Counted from the first letter of the stretch, positions 1 to 7,947 are shown. The stretch is 13,689 nucleotides of DNA from an uncultured Acidimicrobiaceae bacterium (GCA_903919215.1 CAIXHI010000228.1:1-13689); one strand, 5' to 3'. Numbers and translations are program-made. The notes: a model not told the origin generated them from the sequence alone.

Positions 1-1168
1 CGACCGTTGCGTCTTGCTTCTGGATGTGCTGGAACGGGTCGTAGTCGAAGAACGTGGCGACGTTCTTCCAGCTGATCGCGTCGATGTCCTCGTCAGAGCA
101 GCCAGCGGCGTTGAATTCCTCGAGCAGCAGTTCCGGCGAGTTCGGCCACGTGCTGTCGGAGTGCGGGTAATCGCACTCCCAGGCCAACGTGTTCACGCCG
201 ATGCGATCGCGCAGGTGGAGCGCCGACGGATCGGTGATGAAGCAGGCGAGGAAGTGCTCCTTCCAAGTCTCCGTCGGGGTCTTGCCGGCGGGCAGTTTGT
301 CGAGGTGGGTCCACGATTGGTTCGTCATGTGACGGTCCATGCGGTCGAGGAAGAACGAGACCCAGCCGATGCCACCCTCGGAGAGGGCAAACTTCAGCTT
401 CGGGAAGCGCTGCAGCAGGCCGCCGAGGATGATGTCGGTGGTGGTGATCGCCATCACCTGCGGGGCGAGGATGATGATGTCGTCCACACCCGCCTCGATC
501 GGACGCTTGACCAGGCCGAAACCGCCACCGATGTGCATGCACGGCGTGACGCCCGCGTCGAGCATCGCCGCGAACACGGGATCCCAGTGGCCCGACGCGA
601 AGCTGGGCAGGCCGACACCGTAGGGAGTTTCGGGCATGCTGATCGCCTTGCAGCCCTTGGCGGCCACACGGTGGACTTCCTTGACCGCGGTGTCGATATC
701 CCACTGCTGCAGGATGGCGAGCGGGATGAAGCGACCGGGATGCGAGCCAGCAACTTCGTCGATCGCCCAATCGTTGTACGCGCTGATCGCGGCATTCGTG
801 AGGGCCTTGTCGGGCATCTTCGCCAGGTGGGTACCGGCGAAGCCGGCGAACGTGGGGAAGTTCATGCCGGCCAACATGCCGTTCGCGTCCATGTCCTTCA
901 CGCGCTCGGCCACGTTGTAGCAACCGGGGCGCATCTCGGACAGGTCGGTGGGGTCGAAACCCCACTCGCTCTTGGGCCACGAGGCGACGGCGGCGAGTCC
1001 GGGCACGCCGATCGACTCGCCCTGGAAGATCCAGTGGTCCTTGCCGTTGATCGTCGTCAGCTTCGGCGCCTGATCTTTGAGTGATGCCGGCATGTGCTGC
1101 TCGAACATGTCCGGCGGCTCGATCATGTGATCGTCGATGCTCAACAAGATCATGTCGTTGACATTCAC
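1..1168 (-). CDS. Amidohydrolase-2 family protein, C-terminus cut by window edge
   Basis: A minus-strand frame stays open from a GTG at 1166-1168 to the window edge, giving 389 codons with no stop seen. A strong Shine-Dalgarno (GAGGAGG, minus strand of 1173-1179) ends 4 nt before the GTG; an in-frame ATG is codon 6. The protein has the layout of the amidohydrolase-2 (PF04909) TIM-barrel hydrolases/decarboxylases: an N-terminal SIDDHMIEPPDMF (residues 10-22) with a metal-ligand-type His14, CMHIGGGF around 210-217 with a second His, FALSEGGIGW-like strand at 260-269, and LAWECDYPHSDSTWP at 328-341 carrying the family's late Asp and His. The end, NVATFFDYDPF (369-379), matches the usual family terminus, so only about 10-20 residues are probably missing. 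The substrate is not evident; many actinobacterial paralogues are linked by annotation to aromatic or lipid catabolism, but that is not shown here. Confidence 0.88.
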   Translation of the reverse strand, partial: MNVNDMILLSIDDHMIEPPDMFEQHMPASLKDQAPKLTTINGKDHWIFQGESIGVPGLAAVASWPKSEWGFDPTDLSEMRPGCYNVAERVKDMDANGMLAGMNFPTFAGFAGTHLAKMPDKALTNAAISAYNDWAIDEVAGSHPGRFIPLAILQQWDIDTAVKEVHRVAAKGCKAISMPETPYGVGLPSFASGHWDPVFAAMLDAGVTPCMHIGGGFGLVKRPIEAGVDDIIILAPQVMAITTTDIILGGLLQRFPKLKFALSEGGIGWVSFFLDRMDRHMTNQSWTHLDKLPAGKTPTETWKEHFLACFITDPSALHLRDRIGVNTLAWECDYPHSDSTWPNSPELLLEEFNAAGCSDEDIDAISWKNVATFFDYDPFQHIQKQDATV

Positions 1169-1215
1169 TGTGCCTCCTCAGGCGGGTCGTCGGGTTCCGG
1201 CCCCTCAGCTCGGAT

Positions 1216-1230
1216 TGTCAGAGTCTGACA
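1216..1230. promoter_or_regulatory. Perfect palindrome, operator candidate for the amidohydrolase gene
   Basis: TGTCAGAGTCTGACA is a 7-bp perfect inverted repeat around a single central base. It lies 48-62 bp upstream of the amidohydrolase start and directly abuts the candidate -10 element, so its centre falls about on the predicted transcription start. That position and symmetry fit a repressor of the TetR or GntR type. No such regulator gene is in the window. Confidence 0.5.
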
Positions 1231-1259
1231 TTTATCTCCGGTGGGCTGACAGGGACCAA
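1231..1259 (-). promoter_or_regulatory. Candidate promoter for the amidohydrolase gene
   Basis: Read on the minus strand, TTGGTC (1254-1259) and GATAAA (1231-1236) are separated by 17 bp. The match to sigma-70 consensus is moderate (3/6 and 4/6). It lies in the 161-bp gap between the DoxX-like gene and the amidohydrolase, the only non-coding stretch of this part, and the palindrome at 1216-1230 covers the start point. The rest of the gap (1260-1329) shows nothing recognisable. Confidence 0.4.
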
Positions 1260-1329
1260 AGTCCATTTGTGACGTCGCTGTGGTGGCGCCAACTCGAACA
1301 CGCGAGTGCCCGGGCTGTCGTCGCAACCG

Positions 1330-1683
1330 TCAGGCAGTGGCGATCCGCAACACGACCGCAGCGATCGCGAGCAGCATCGGCAGCATCGGCGTGGCGATGC
1401 CCTTGATGTCCTTCACCCGGATGTGGGCGATGATCGCGCCCAGCATGTACAGCGCTGCGCCGATACCCGCCGCCGCGCCGAGTGGTGCAACAGCGAGTCC
1501 GACGAGCAACCCAACAGCACCAGCAAACTCGAGCGCGGCCAGTACGGGGATGTATCGCAGCGGGAAGCCCACGACTCCGTTGATGTTCTCGATCACCTTC
1601 GGGTCCTTCTTGAGCTTCATCGCCGCCGACGCGAGCAGCATGAGGGCAGCGATGGATGAGACGACGACACAGGTGAGGAACAT
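1330..1683 (-). CDS. DoxX-like small integral membrane protein
   Basis: A 117-residue protein starts at ATG 1681-1683 and stops with TGA at 1330-1332. Four hydrophobic segments are visible: about residues 2-22, 45-64, 66-90 and 98-116. A short polar loop, KLKKDPKVIENINGVVGFP, follows the first helix. Length, four-helix topology and this loop fit the DoxX-like family (PF13564), small membrane proteins of poorly defined function, some tied to redox or stress. No clear Shine-Dalgarno precedes the start. The gene is divergent from the ada-type gene (90-bp gap) and lies upstream of, and on the same strand as, the amidohydrolase, but the 161-bp gap with its own promoter candidate argues against a simple operon. 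Confidence 0.75.
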   Translation of the reverse strand: MFLTCVVVSSIAALMLLASAAMKLKKDPKVIENINGVVGFPLRYIPVLAALEFAGAVGLLVGLAVAPLGAAAGIGAALYMLGAIIAHIRVKDIKGIATPMLPMLLAIAAVVLRIATA

Positions 1684-1714
1684 GCGGCTGAGGCTATGGG
1701 TCGCCGATCATGTT

Positions 1715-1729
1715 GGACATGCGCTGTCC
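1715..1729. promoter_or_regulatory. Inverted repeat in the DoxX/ada divergent gap
   Basis: GGACA-TGCGC-TGTCC is a perfect 5-bp inverted repeat with a 5-bp centre. It sits in the 90-bp gap (1684-1773) between the divergent DoxX-like and Ada-AlkA genes, about 45 bp before the chosen ada start. It could be an operator for either gene. It is short for a GC-rich genome, so chance is a real possibility. Confidence 0.25.
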
Positions 1730-1773
1730 GAAAACCGCTAGTCATCGGTTCACCGCTCGGGCACACTGAGGCC

Positions 1774-3207
1774 GTGCTCCTCGACGACGATCAGTGCTAT
1801 CGGGCGATCCAGAGTCGCGACGCTCGGTTCGACGGGTGGTTCGTGATGGCAGTACGCACGACCGGTATCTACTGTCGCCCGTCGTGCCCGGCGATCACGC
1901 CGAAGCGACACAACGTCGAGTTCTTCAAGGCGGCGGCCACAGCGCAGGCCCACGCGTACCGAGCGTGTAAACGGTGCCGCCCAGATGCATCGCCCGGCTC
2001 GCCGGAATGGAGCATGCGCGCCGATCTCGTCGGCAGGGCGATGCGGTTGATTGCCGATGGACTTGTTGATCGTGAGGGCGTCGGCGCGCTCGCATCCCGC
2101 CTCGGGTACAGCGAGCGTCAGGTGCATCGAGTGCTCGTCGCTGAGGTCGGCTCCAGCCCCCTCGCACTTGCGCGTGCCCAGCGTGCACAGACGGCGCGCA
2201 TCCTGATCGAGACGACCACGCTGCCGATCACGGATGTCGCGTTCGCTGCTGGCTTCCAAAGCGTGCGTCAGTTCAACGACACCGTGCGCAATGTGTACGC
2301 CGCATCGCCGTCGCAGCTGCGATCGGCCAACGCGCCCAAAGGTGCGAGCGGTCAGTTGACGGTTCGTCTCGCGTGTCGCGAGCCCTTCGACGGGGCTCAT
2401 CTGCTCGCGTTCCTGGCGGCGCGCGCTGTGCCAGGCGTGGAGTCGGTGGACGGCACCACGTATCGCCGCTCGTTGCGTCTCGCCCACGGTGCAGGGGTCG
2501 TGTCCATCGACCTCGCCGGGCCGACCGTGACGTGCGCGCTCACGCTCGACGACATCGCCGATGTTCAGGCGGCTGTGCAGCGCACCCGGCGGCTCCTCGA
2601 CCTCGATTGCGATCCGGCGTCCGTTCGCGACCAACTTGGCAGCGATCCGCTACTCGGGTCGCTTGTCGCTGCACGGCCCGGGCTTCGTGCGCCGGGGCAT
2701 CCCGACGGCACGGAACTGCTGGTGCGCGCGGTCTTGGGCCAGCAGGTCAGTGTGGCCGGTGCTCGTACCCTCGCGCGGCGCATCGTCGAGCAGCACGGTG
2801 AACCGCTCGGGGAGGTGGTGGGTGACGTGACGCACTTGTTCCCGGACGCCGCGACCATCGCCGCGCTTCCACCGGACGGGGCATGCACGCCGCGTGCTCG
2901 TTGGACGGCTTTGGTCGAGGCGTGTGCGCACGTCGCCGACGGTCGCATCGTGCTCGACGCGGGCAGCGACCGGGCGGAGACAGTCGCCGCGCTACGACGT
3001 GTGAAGGGCATCGGACCCTGGACCGCCGGGTACGTCGCGATGCGCGCACTCGGTGATCCCGATGTGTTCCTTCCCACCGATCTTGGCGTGCGACACGCAC
3101 TCGCTGCGCTGGGCGCCGACACGTCGGAGAAGACCGTTACCGCGTTGGCCGAGCGTTGGCGACCGTGGCGTTCGTACGCACTGCACCATCTGTGGGCAAG
3201 CTTGTGA
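1774..3207 (+). CDS. ada: Ada-AlkA fusion: methylphosphotriester-sensing regulator and 3-methyladenine DNA glycosylase
   Basis: The 477-residue protein joins three parts. Residues 1-70 are the Ada zinc/methyl-acceptor domain, with Cys34 and Cys38 (GIYCRPSCPA) and Cys65 and Cys68 (ACKRC); Cys34 corresponds to E. coli Ada Cys38, which takes methyl groups from phosphotriesters. Residues about 82-185 are an AraC-type double helix-turn-helix. Residues about 195-477 are AlkA: an N-terminal domain, then an HhH-GPD glycosylase with RAVLGQQVSVAGARTLARRI (318-337), hairpin VKGIGPWTAGYVAMRAL (410-426) and catalytic Asp436 in FLPTDLGVRHAL. Together they sense alkylation damage, activate transcription and excise alkylated bases. 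The start is GTG 1774 because family members begin near this LDDDQCYRA motif; an upstream in-frame ATG at 1696 would add 26 unlike residues. The start choice is only moderately sure since the Shine-Dalgarno is weak. The Cys321 methyltransferase module of E. coli Ada is absent and is supplied by the next gene. Confidence 0.93.
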   Translation: MLLDDDQCYRAIQSRDARFDGWFVMAVRTTGIYCRPSCPAITPKRHNVEFFKAAATAQAHAYRACKRCRPDASPGSPEWSMRADLVGRAMRLIADGLVDREGVGALASRLGYSERQVHRVLVAEVGSSPLALARAQRAQTARILIETTTLPITDVAFAAGFQSVRQFNDTVRNVYAASPSQLRSANAPKGASGQLTVRLACREPFDGAHLLAFLAARAVPGVESVDGTTYRRSLRLAHGAGVVSIDLAGPTVTCALTLDDIADVQAAVQRTRRLLDLDCDPASVRDQLGSDPLLGSLVAARPGLRAPGHPDGTELLVRAVLGQQVSVAGARTLARRIVEQHGEPLGEVVGDVTHLFPDAATIAALPPDGACTPRARWTALVEACAHVADGRIVLDAGSDRAETVAALRRVKGIGPWTAGYVAMRALGDPDVFLPTDLGVRHALAALGADTSEKTVTALAERWRPWRSYALHHLWASL

Positions 3208-3212
3208 AGGAG
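3207..3212 (+). promoter_or_regulatory. Ribosome binding site fixing the ogt start
   Basis: AAGGAG lies 6 nt before ATG 3219 and its first base is the last base of the upstream TGA stop. This decides the ogt start against an in-frame ATG at 3156 that would overlap the preceding gene, and it indicates tight translational linkage. Confidence 0.75.
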
Positions 3213-3218
3213 ACATCG

Positions 3219-3764
3219 ATGCACCGCACCACCAACATTCCGCCGCTGGGCGACCACTCGGCGCTCGTGCGCACCTCAATGTCGACGCCCGTCGGCGAGC
3301 TCACGCTCATTGCCAGCCAACGCGGTCTGCGAGCAGTGTTGTGGCACGGCGAGTTGCCGGCGGACAGCGATATCGCTGCGTCGGCGGGGAAGGGCCGTGG
3401 CGCCGCGATCTTGTCCGAGGCTGCGCTGCAGCTCGACGAGTACTTCGCGGGGAAGCGCACCGAGTTCGATCTGCCACTCGATCCGGTCGGCACTGAGTTT
3501 CAAGCGGCAGCGTGGGCTGAACTTCGCAAGATCCCGTTCGGCGAGACGATCTCCTACGGCGAGCAGGCGCGTCGCCTTGGTGATGCGAACAAGTCACGCG
3601 CCGTGGGCGCCGCGAACGGCCGCAACCCGATCAGCATCATCGTGCCGTGTCACCGGGTCATCGGCGCGAACGGCGCGCTCACCGGCTTCGCCGCGGGCGT
3701 TGATGTGAAGCAGTGGCTGCTGCGCCATGAGCGCCACGGCGAGGGTCAACTGTCGCTCATCTGA
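3219..3764 (+). CDS. ogt: Methylated-DNA--protein-cysteine methyltransferase (O6-alkylguanine repair)
   Basis: This suicide enzyme moves the alkyl group from O6-alkylguanine (and O4-alkylthymine) to its own cysteine. The 181-residue length is typical. The active site is IVPCHRVIGANGALTGFA (141-158) with acceptor Cys144. The DNA-binding helix-turn-helix region is EFQAAAWAELRKIPFGETISYGEQARRLGDANKSRAVGAANGRNP (93-137), including the usual Arg finger in KSRAVGAA. The C-terminal KQWLLRHE (164-171) is also typical. It starts 11 bases after the Ada-AlkA stop, so the two form an operon in which the glycosylase/sensor and the methyltransferase are co-expressed; the methyltransferase part that E. coli Ada carries in cis is here a separate protein. 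Confidence 0.95.
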   Translation: MHRTTNIPPLGDHSALVRTSMSTPVGELTLIASQRGLRAVLWHGELPADSDIAASAGKGRGAAILSEAALQLDEYFAGKRTEFDLPLDPVGTEFQAAAWAELRKIPFGETISYGEQARRLGDANKSRAVGAANGRNPISIIVPCHRVIGANGALTGFAAGVDVKQWLLRHERHGEGQLSLI

Positions 3765-3770
3765 CCCTTT

Positions 3771-3809
3771 CGAGTGGGTCGTGACACCCCGGGTGTCGCT
3801 CCCCACTCG
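3771..3809. terminator. Long imperfect hairpin between convergent genes, likely bidirectional terminator
   Basis: The outer arms CGAGTGGG / CCCACTCG (8 bp) and inner arms GACACCC / GGGTGTC (7 bp around one C at 3790) are separated by a 4-base internal mismatch on each side. It begins 7 bases after the ogt stop and lies between ogt and the convergent gene at 3871-4473, where both transcripts must end. No U-tract follows on either strand, which is common for actinobacterial terminators, so the assignment rests on position and symmetry. The outer arm shares its CGAGTGGG core with the adjacent tandem repeat, so it may be part of the same element. Confidence 0.55.
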
Positions 3810-3870
3810 GGTGCGTTGCACCCACTCGGGCCGGGGCGCACCCACTCGGGCCGGGGCGCACCCACTCGGA
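3802..3870. repeat. Tandem repeat, 20-bp unit beginning CCCACTCGG
   Basis: Two identical 20-bp units lie at 3821-3840 and 3841-3860 (CCCACTCGGGCCGGGGCGCA). They are flanked by a divergent 19-bp unit at 3802-3820 and a 10-bp partial unit at 3861-3870. The array ends exactly at the stop codon of the minus-strand gene (3871-3873), and its first unit overlaps the right arm of the hairpin at 3771-3809. It fills the whole convergent gap and codes for nothing recognisable. Confidence 0.85.
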
Positions 3871-4473
3871 TCAGCGGTGCTTGGCCTTTTGCTGCTGGGA
3901 GCGGCGAGCGGCGGAATCCGCCTGCTTCTTCTCCTTCGCGGCCTTGCGCTTGGCCTTCGTCTCTTCGTCGGCCGTGCGGGCGGGCAGCACTTCGACGTCG
4001 ACCTTGGTGGCGGGCGGAAGTGCGAGCACTTCGTCGTGCTTGAGCACATCGATGAGCATTGCCGAGGCGGTCGCCTCGCCAGCGATCGACGACGCGAGCA
4101 TCATTCGCACGGTGCCGAGACCGAACTCCTCGATGAGCGCCGGCGCGATCTCTTGCAGGTTGTCGTGCGACGGGTTGTCGCTGTTCTCGCCGAGCAACTC
4201 GATGCACTTCGCGAGGCACGGATCGGTGGCCAATGTGGCGACCTGCTCGAGGCCGCCGTTCACGCGACCGCGTGCGGCGGTGGCGCGCATGGCGAGCGTG
4301 CGGGCGGCGACGTCGGTGAAACCGCCTTCCTTCGCGCCGCAGACTTCGTCGATCGCCTCGCGGTGGTCGTCGGGCAGTGTTGCCACGAGGGCGGCGAGTT
4401 CGTCGTCGGTCAATGCGTTGAACGCACGATCGAGCAACGTGAGGGCGTGCAGGCGGTCTGTGATCTTGCTCAT
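3871..4473 (-). CDS. Unrecognised helical protein with basic C-terminal tail
   Basis: A 200-residue frame starts at ATG 4471-4473, 41 bp after the mfd stop on the same strand, and ends at the tandem repeat. I do not recognise the family. It appears mostly helical and soluble, with no signal peptide or membrane segment. It begins MSKITDRLHALTLLDRAFNA, followed by an acidic LTDDELAALVATLPDDHREA stretch (21-40), and holds three Cys (about 45, 96, 100). The last about 30 residues (DEETKAKRKAAKEKKQADSA onward) are almost all Lys, Arg, Ala and Gln, which looks disordered and possibly nucleic-acid binding. Codon use matches the neighbours and the opposite strand offers no better gene, so it is probably real. 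Its place after mfd suggests co-transcription, but no repair role can be read from the sequence. The Shine-Dalgarno is not obvious. Confidence 0.7.
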   Translation of the reverse strand: MSKITDRLHALTLLDRAFNALTDDELAALVATLPDDHREAIDEVCGAKEGGFTDVAARTLAMRATAARGRVNGGLEQVATLATDPCLAKCIELLGENSDNPSHDNLQEIAPALIEEFGLGTVRMMLASSIAGEATASAMLIDVLKHDEVLALPPATKVDVEVLPARTADEETKAKRKAAKEKKQADSAARRSQQQKAKHR

Positions 4474-4514
4474 CGGGCTGAAAGGCTACCGGGACACAGG
4501 CCGTCGAGGGCCGG

Positions 4515-7500
4515 TTAGGCCGTTTGCACCAACTCGCGTAAGAACCCGGACAGGAACAGCGCTGCGTCGACGCCACGCTTCAAGGGCACCACGAGCTGTC
4601 GCTGATCCTCCTTGTAGATCGCAGTGCGGCTGAGGCGGCGTAGGCGCATCTCCTCGCTGACCTTCAACTGCAGCGGGCCGAGGCGTGCCTGGTCGCCCAC
4701 GATCTGGACGTCCTTGAGGCCCAGTCGGTGGCACTCGGCGCGCAACGCACCGACGGCGAGCAACGCTTCGGCCGGCTTGGGCACCGGGCCGTAGCGGTCT
4801 TCCCATTCGGCGCGAATATCGTCGACCTCGGCCGCGCTGGTGACTCCGGCGAGGCGCCGGTAGGCCTCCAACCGCAACTCTTCCTTGGTCACATAGTCGG
4901 TGGGCAGGAACGCATCGGTGGGCACGTCGAGCTTTACTTCGCTCGGTGCCTTGATCGGCTCACCCTTCATCTCGCCGACAGCCTCGGTGACCATCTGGCA
5001 GTAGAGGTCGTAGCCGACTGCGGCGATGTGACCGCTCTGTGATTCGCCCAACAGGTTGCCGGCGCCACGGATCTCGAGGTCGCGCATCGCGATCTTGAAG
5101 CCGCTACCGAGTTCGGTGGCCTCGCCGATCGTGCGTAGGCGCTCGTACGCGTCCTCGCTGAGGCGCGCCTCGGGCGGGTGGAACAAATAGGCGTACGCAC
5201 GCGACCCGCTGCGTCCCACACGGCCGCGCAGTTGGTGCATCTGGCCAAGGCCCAGCAAGTCGGCACGTTCCACGACGAGAGTGTTCACGGTGGGCATGTC
5301 GATACCGCTCTCGATGATCGTGGTGCACACGAGCACGTCGTAGCGGCCCTCCCAGAAGTCGACGACGATCTGCTCGAGCGAACCTTCGTCCATCTGGCCG
5401 TGCGCGATCGCGACCCGCGCTTCGGGAACAAGTTCGCGCAGACGCGAGGCGGCGGTGTCGATCGACTGCACGCGGTTGTGCACCCAGAAGACTTGACCCT
5501 CACGCAACAACTCGCGACGGATCGCCTCCACAGCAACGCGCTCGTCGTAACCGCCGACGAACGTGAGGATCGGCTGGCGATCGGCCGGAGGGGTCTGCAA
5601 CAGCGACAGGTCGCGGATGCCGACGAGGCTCATCTCCAACGTGCGGGGAATGGGCGTGGCGGACAGCGTCAGCACGTCGACGTTGTGCTTCATCTGCTTC
5701 ATCGACTCCTTCGCCTGCACACCGAAGCGCTGTTCCTCGTCGACGACGAGCAGGCCGAGGTCCTTGAACTTCACACTCTCCTGCAGCAGTCGGTGGGTGC
5801 CGATCACACAGTCGATCTCGCCGGTCGCGAGGCCCTCGATGACCTTCTTCGCTTCCTTGGCGGTGAGGAAGCGGCTGAGCACTTCCACTCGGATCGGGTA
5901 GCCGGCGAAACGGTCGGCGAACGTGTTGCCGTGCTGGGTCGCGAGGAGTGTCGTCGGCGCGAGCACCGCGACCTGCTTACCATCCTGGATGGCTTTGAAT
6001 GCGGCACGGATGGCGACCTCGGTCTTGCCGAAGCCGACATCGCCGCACACGAGGCGGTCCATCGGGTACTCGCGCTCCATATCGGCCTTGATCGACTCGA
6101 TTGCAGTGCGCTGGTCGGGCGTCTCGACGAACGGGAACGCCTGTTCCATCTCGTGCTGCCACGGCGTGTCCACGCCGAACGCGTGACCTCGGGCGGTCAC
6201 GCGCTTTTGATAGAGCACGACGAGTTCCTGTGCGATCTCGCGTACTGCGCTGCGAACCTTGTTCTTCGCCTTCGCGAAATCGGCGCCGCCCATACGGTTC
6301 AGCACCGGCGTCTCACCGCCGACGTACTGTCGAAGCGTGTCGATCTGGTCGCTGGGTACGTACAGCTTGTCGCCGCCCTTGTACGCCAGCAGCAGGTAGT
6401 CGCGCTCGACGCCACCGATCGTGCGCTTCACCATGCCCTGGTATTGGCCGACACCGTGCTGGCTGTGCACGACGTAGTTGCCAGCCTTGAGGTCTTCGAA
6501 CAGCCCGACGCCCTGGCGCTTGCGTGGCCGAGCCTGACGGTGTGCGCGGCGGCGACCGGTGAGGTCGGCCTCGGCGAGGACCGCCACCTTGGCGAGCGGG
6601 ATGCTGCAGCCGCGGTGCAGCGGGGAGGTGACGACGTAGCCGCCCGGCTTCGTGAGATCCGCGCCCTCGCTCACGATCGGGAACGACAGCCCACGATCGA
6701 GCATCAGGCTGGACATGCGTTGTGCAGAGCCCTCACCGTCGGCAGCGACGACCACCCGGTAGCCGTCGGCGAGCAACGTGCGCAGGCGGTCGGCCAGGCC
6801 CTCGCCATCGCCCACGACCGGACCCCAGCCCATCGCTCCGACGAACGGCGAGTCAGGTGTCTCGGGCACGCTGCTGATCGTCCACATCGGCTGCTCGGTG
6901 GCCAGCAGACGCTCGGTGGGTGCGTGCAGGCGCGGGAACTGCAGATCGGGGTTGCGGGCCCACGTACCGGCGAGCGCTCGGGCGAGGTCGTCCTCTTCAT
7001 CCAACAAGTCCTTCGCACGGTCGAGCATGCGGCGCGGTTCGATCAGCGCCACCTTCGCTCGCGCCGGAAGGATGTCGGTGAGTAGTTGCTCGCTGCCGGC
7101 CTCCACGAGCCACGGCAGCCACGACTCCATACCGTCGAACAACGTGCCTTCGGCGAGGCGTTCCCACTGCTCGCGGCCCCACGGCTCGCTGGCGACCAAC
7201 GCCGCGGCGCGCTTGCGCACTTCCTCGGAGGGGATCAGTTCGCGCGCCGGAAACACCCATGCCTCGTCGAGGTCGTCGGTGCTGCGTTGGTCGTTGACTG
7301 CGAACTCGGTGAGGCGATCGACCTCATCGCCCCACAGGTCGATACGGATCGGCGACTCGGCAGTCGAGGGGAAGATGTCGATGATTGCGCCGCGCTGGGC
7401 GACTTCGCCTCGGTGCTCGACGAGTTCCTCGCGGCGGTAGCCGTAGTGCACCAACTGCGCCATCAGCGCGTCGGCGTCGAGGATCGCACCCTTGGCGAGG

Positions 7501-7916
7501 TGCACCGGCTCGACCGTGGTGGTGCCCGGTCCGAGCCGCTGCAACAGCGCGCGCACGCCGGTGACCACGATCGCCGGACAGCGTTCGGGATCGCGTAGGC
7601 GCCACATCACCTGCATGCGGCGGCCCATCGTCTCCACGCTCGGGCTGACCCGCTCGAACGGCAGCGTCTCCCACGCGGGGAACAACACGACCTCGCCGGC
7701 GGGCATGTACGCGCACAGGTCGTCGTACGTCTGGCCGGCGTCGGTGCCGGTGGGGCACACGACCACGAGCGGCCGGTTCCCGCCGAGCTGGGCCAGTGCC
7801 GCGAGTGCGAGCGCACGGGCCGATTCGGGGACGGCCACGAACCCGCTGGGGTCGCCCAACGCCTGTGTGAGCGCGGGCTCATTGCGGAGCAACCGGGGGA
7901 GCGAGGCGAGCGACAT
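4515..7916 (-). CDS. mfd: Transcription-repair coupling factor Mfd
   Basis: Mfd binds RNA polymerase stalled at a lesion, pushes it off with an ATP-driven translocase and recruits UvrA. From the chosen start it has 1133 residues, near the usual 1150-1200. The N-terminal UvrB-like part includes FPAWETLPFERVSPS (79-93) and RRGEVAQRGAIIDIFP-type UvrA-contact sequence (about 168-183). The RNAP-interaction (CID) domain is about 473-545, with NYVVHSQHGVGQYQGM and DYLLLAYKGGDKLYVPSDQI. The RecG-like translocase has Walker A GDVGFGKTE (625-633), DEEQ box (726-729), SATPIPRT (752-759) and motif VI QLRGRVGRSG (895-904); the C-terminal TRCF domain follows to 1133. The start is ATG 7914-7916 (MSLASLPRLLR). 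An in-frame ATG at 7991 would add 25 residues coded by a palindromic repeat, which I reject. A weak -10-like TACCCT (minus strand, 7928-7933) is 11 nt before the start. Confidence 0.97.
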   Translation of the reverse strand: MSLASLPRLLRNEPALTQALGDPSGFVAVPESARALALAALAQLGGNRPLVVVCPTGTDAGQTYDDLCAYMPAGEVVLFPAWETLPFERVSPSVETMGRRMQVMWRLRDPERCPAIVVTGVRALLQRLGPGTTTVEPVHLAKGAILDADALMAQLVHYGYRREELVEHRGEVAQRGAIIDIFPSTAESPIRIDLWGDEVDRLTEFAVNDQRSTDDLDEAWVFPARELIPSEEVRKRAAALVASEPWGREQWERLAEGTLFDGMESWLPWLVEAGSEQLLTDILPARAKVALIEPRRMLDRAKDLLDEEDDLARALAGTWARNPDLQFPRLHAPTERLLATEQPMWTISSVPETPDSPFVGAMGWGPVVGDGEGLADRLRTLLADGYRVVVAADGEGSAQRMSSLMLDRGLSFPIVSEGADLTKPGGYVVTSPLHRGCSIPLAKVAVLAEADLTGRRRAHRQARPRKRQGVGLFEDLKAGNYVVHSQHGVGQYQGMVKRTIGGVERDYLLLAYKGGDKLYVPSDQIDTLRQYVGGETPVLNRMGGADFAKAKNKVRSAVREIAQELVVLYQKRVTARGHAFGVDTPWQHEMEQAFPFVETPDQRTAIESIKADMEREYPMDRLVCGDVGFGKTEVAIRAAFKAIQDGKQVAVLAPTTLLATQHGNTFADRFAGYPIRVEVLSRFLTAKEAKKVIEGLATGEIDCVIGTHRLLQESVKFKDLGLLVVDEEQRFGVQAKESMKQMKHNVDVLTLSATPIPRTLEMSLVGIRDLSLLQTPPADRQPILTFVGGYDERVAVEAIRRELLREGQVFWVHNRVQSIDTAASRLRELVPEARVAIAHGQMDEGSLEQIVVDFWEGRYDVLVCTTIIESGIDMPTVNTLVVERADLLGLGQMHQLRGRVGRSGSRAYAYLFHPPEARLSEDAYERLRTIGEATELGSGFKIAMRDLEIRGAGNLLGESQSGHIAAVGYDLYCQMVTEAVGEMKGEPIKAPSEVKLDVPTDAFLPTDYVTKEELRLEAYRRLAGVTSAAEVDDIRAEWEDRYGPVPKPAEALLAVGALRAECHRLGLKDVQIVGDQARLGPLQLKVSEEMRLRRLSRTAIYKEDQRQLVVPLKRGVDAALFLSGFLRELVQTA

Positions 7917-7947
7917 GGCGGCCAGCCAGGGTATCGCCCCGCCCTTT

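Noticed and set aside
14..1084. Long plus-strand open frame opposite the amidohydrolase
   Set aside because: It is an antisense shadow in GC-rich DNA. The minus-strand frame has recognisable family motifs and a strong ribosome binding site; the plus-strand translation is Arg/Val/Glu/His-rich without any domain.
1696..1773. Upstream ATG at 1696 as the start of the Ada-AlkA gene
   Set aside because: It would add 26 residues not matching the family and would translate the divergent regulatory gap, including the inverted repeat at 1715-1729.
5178..7085. 635-codon plus-strand open frame inside mfd
   Set aside because: It lies fully opposite conserved Mfd domains and its translation is low-complexity His/Arg/Leu-rich sequence, typical of a GC-driven antisense frame.
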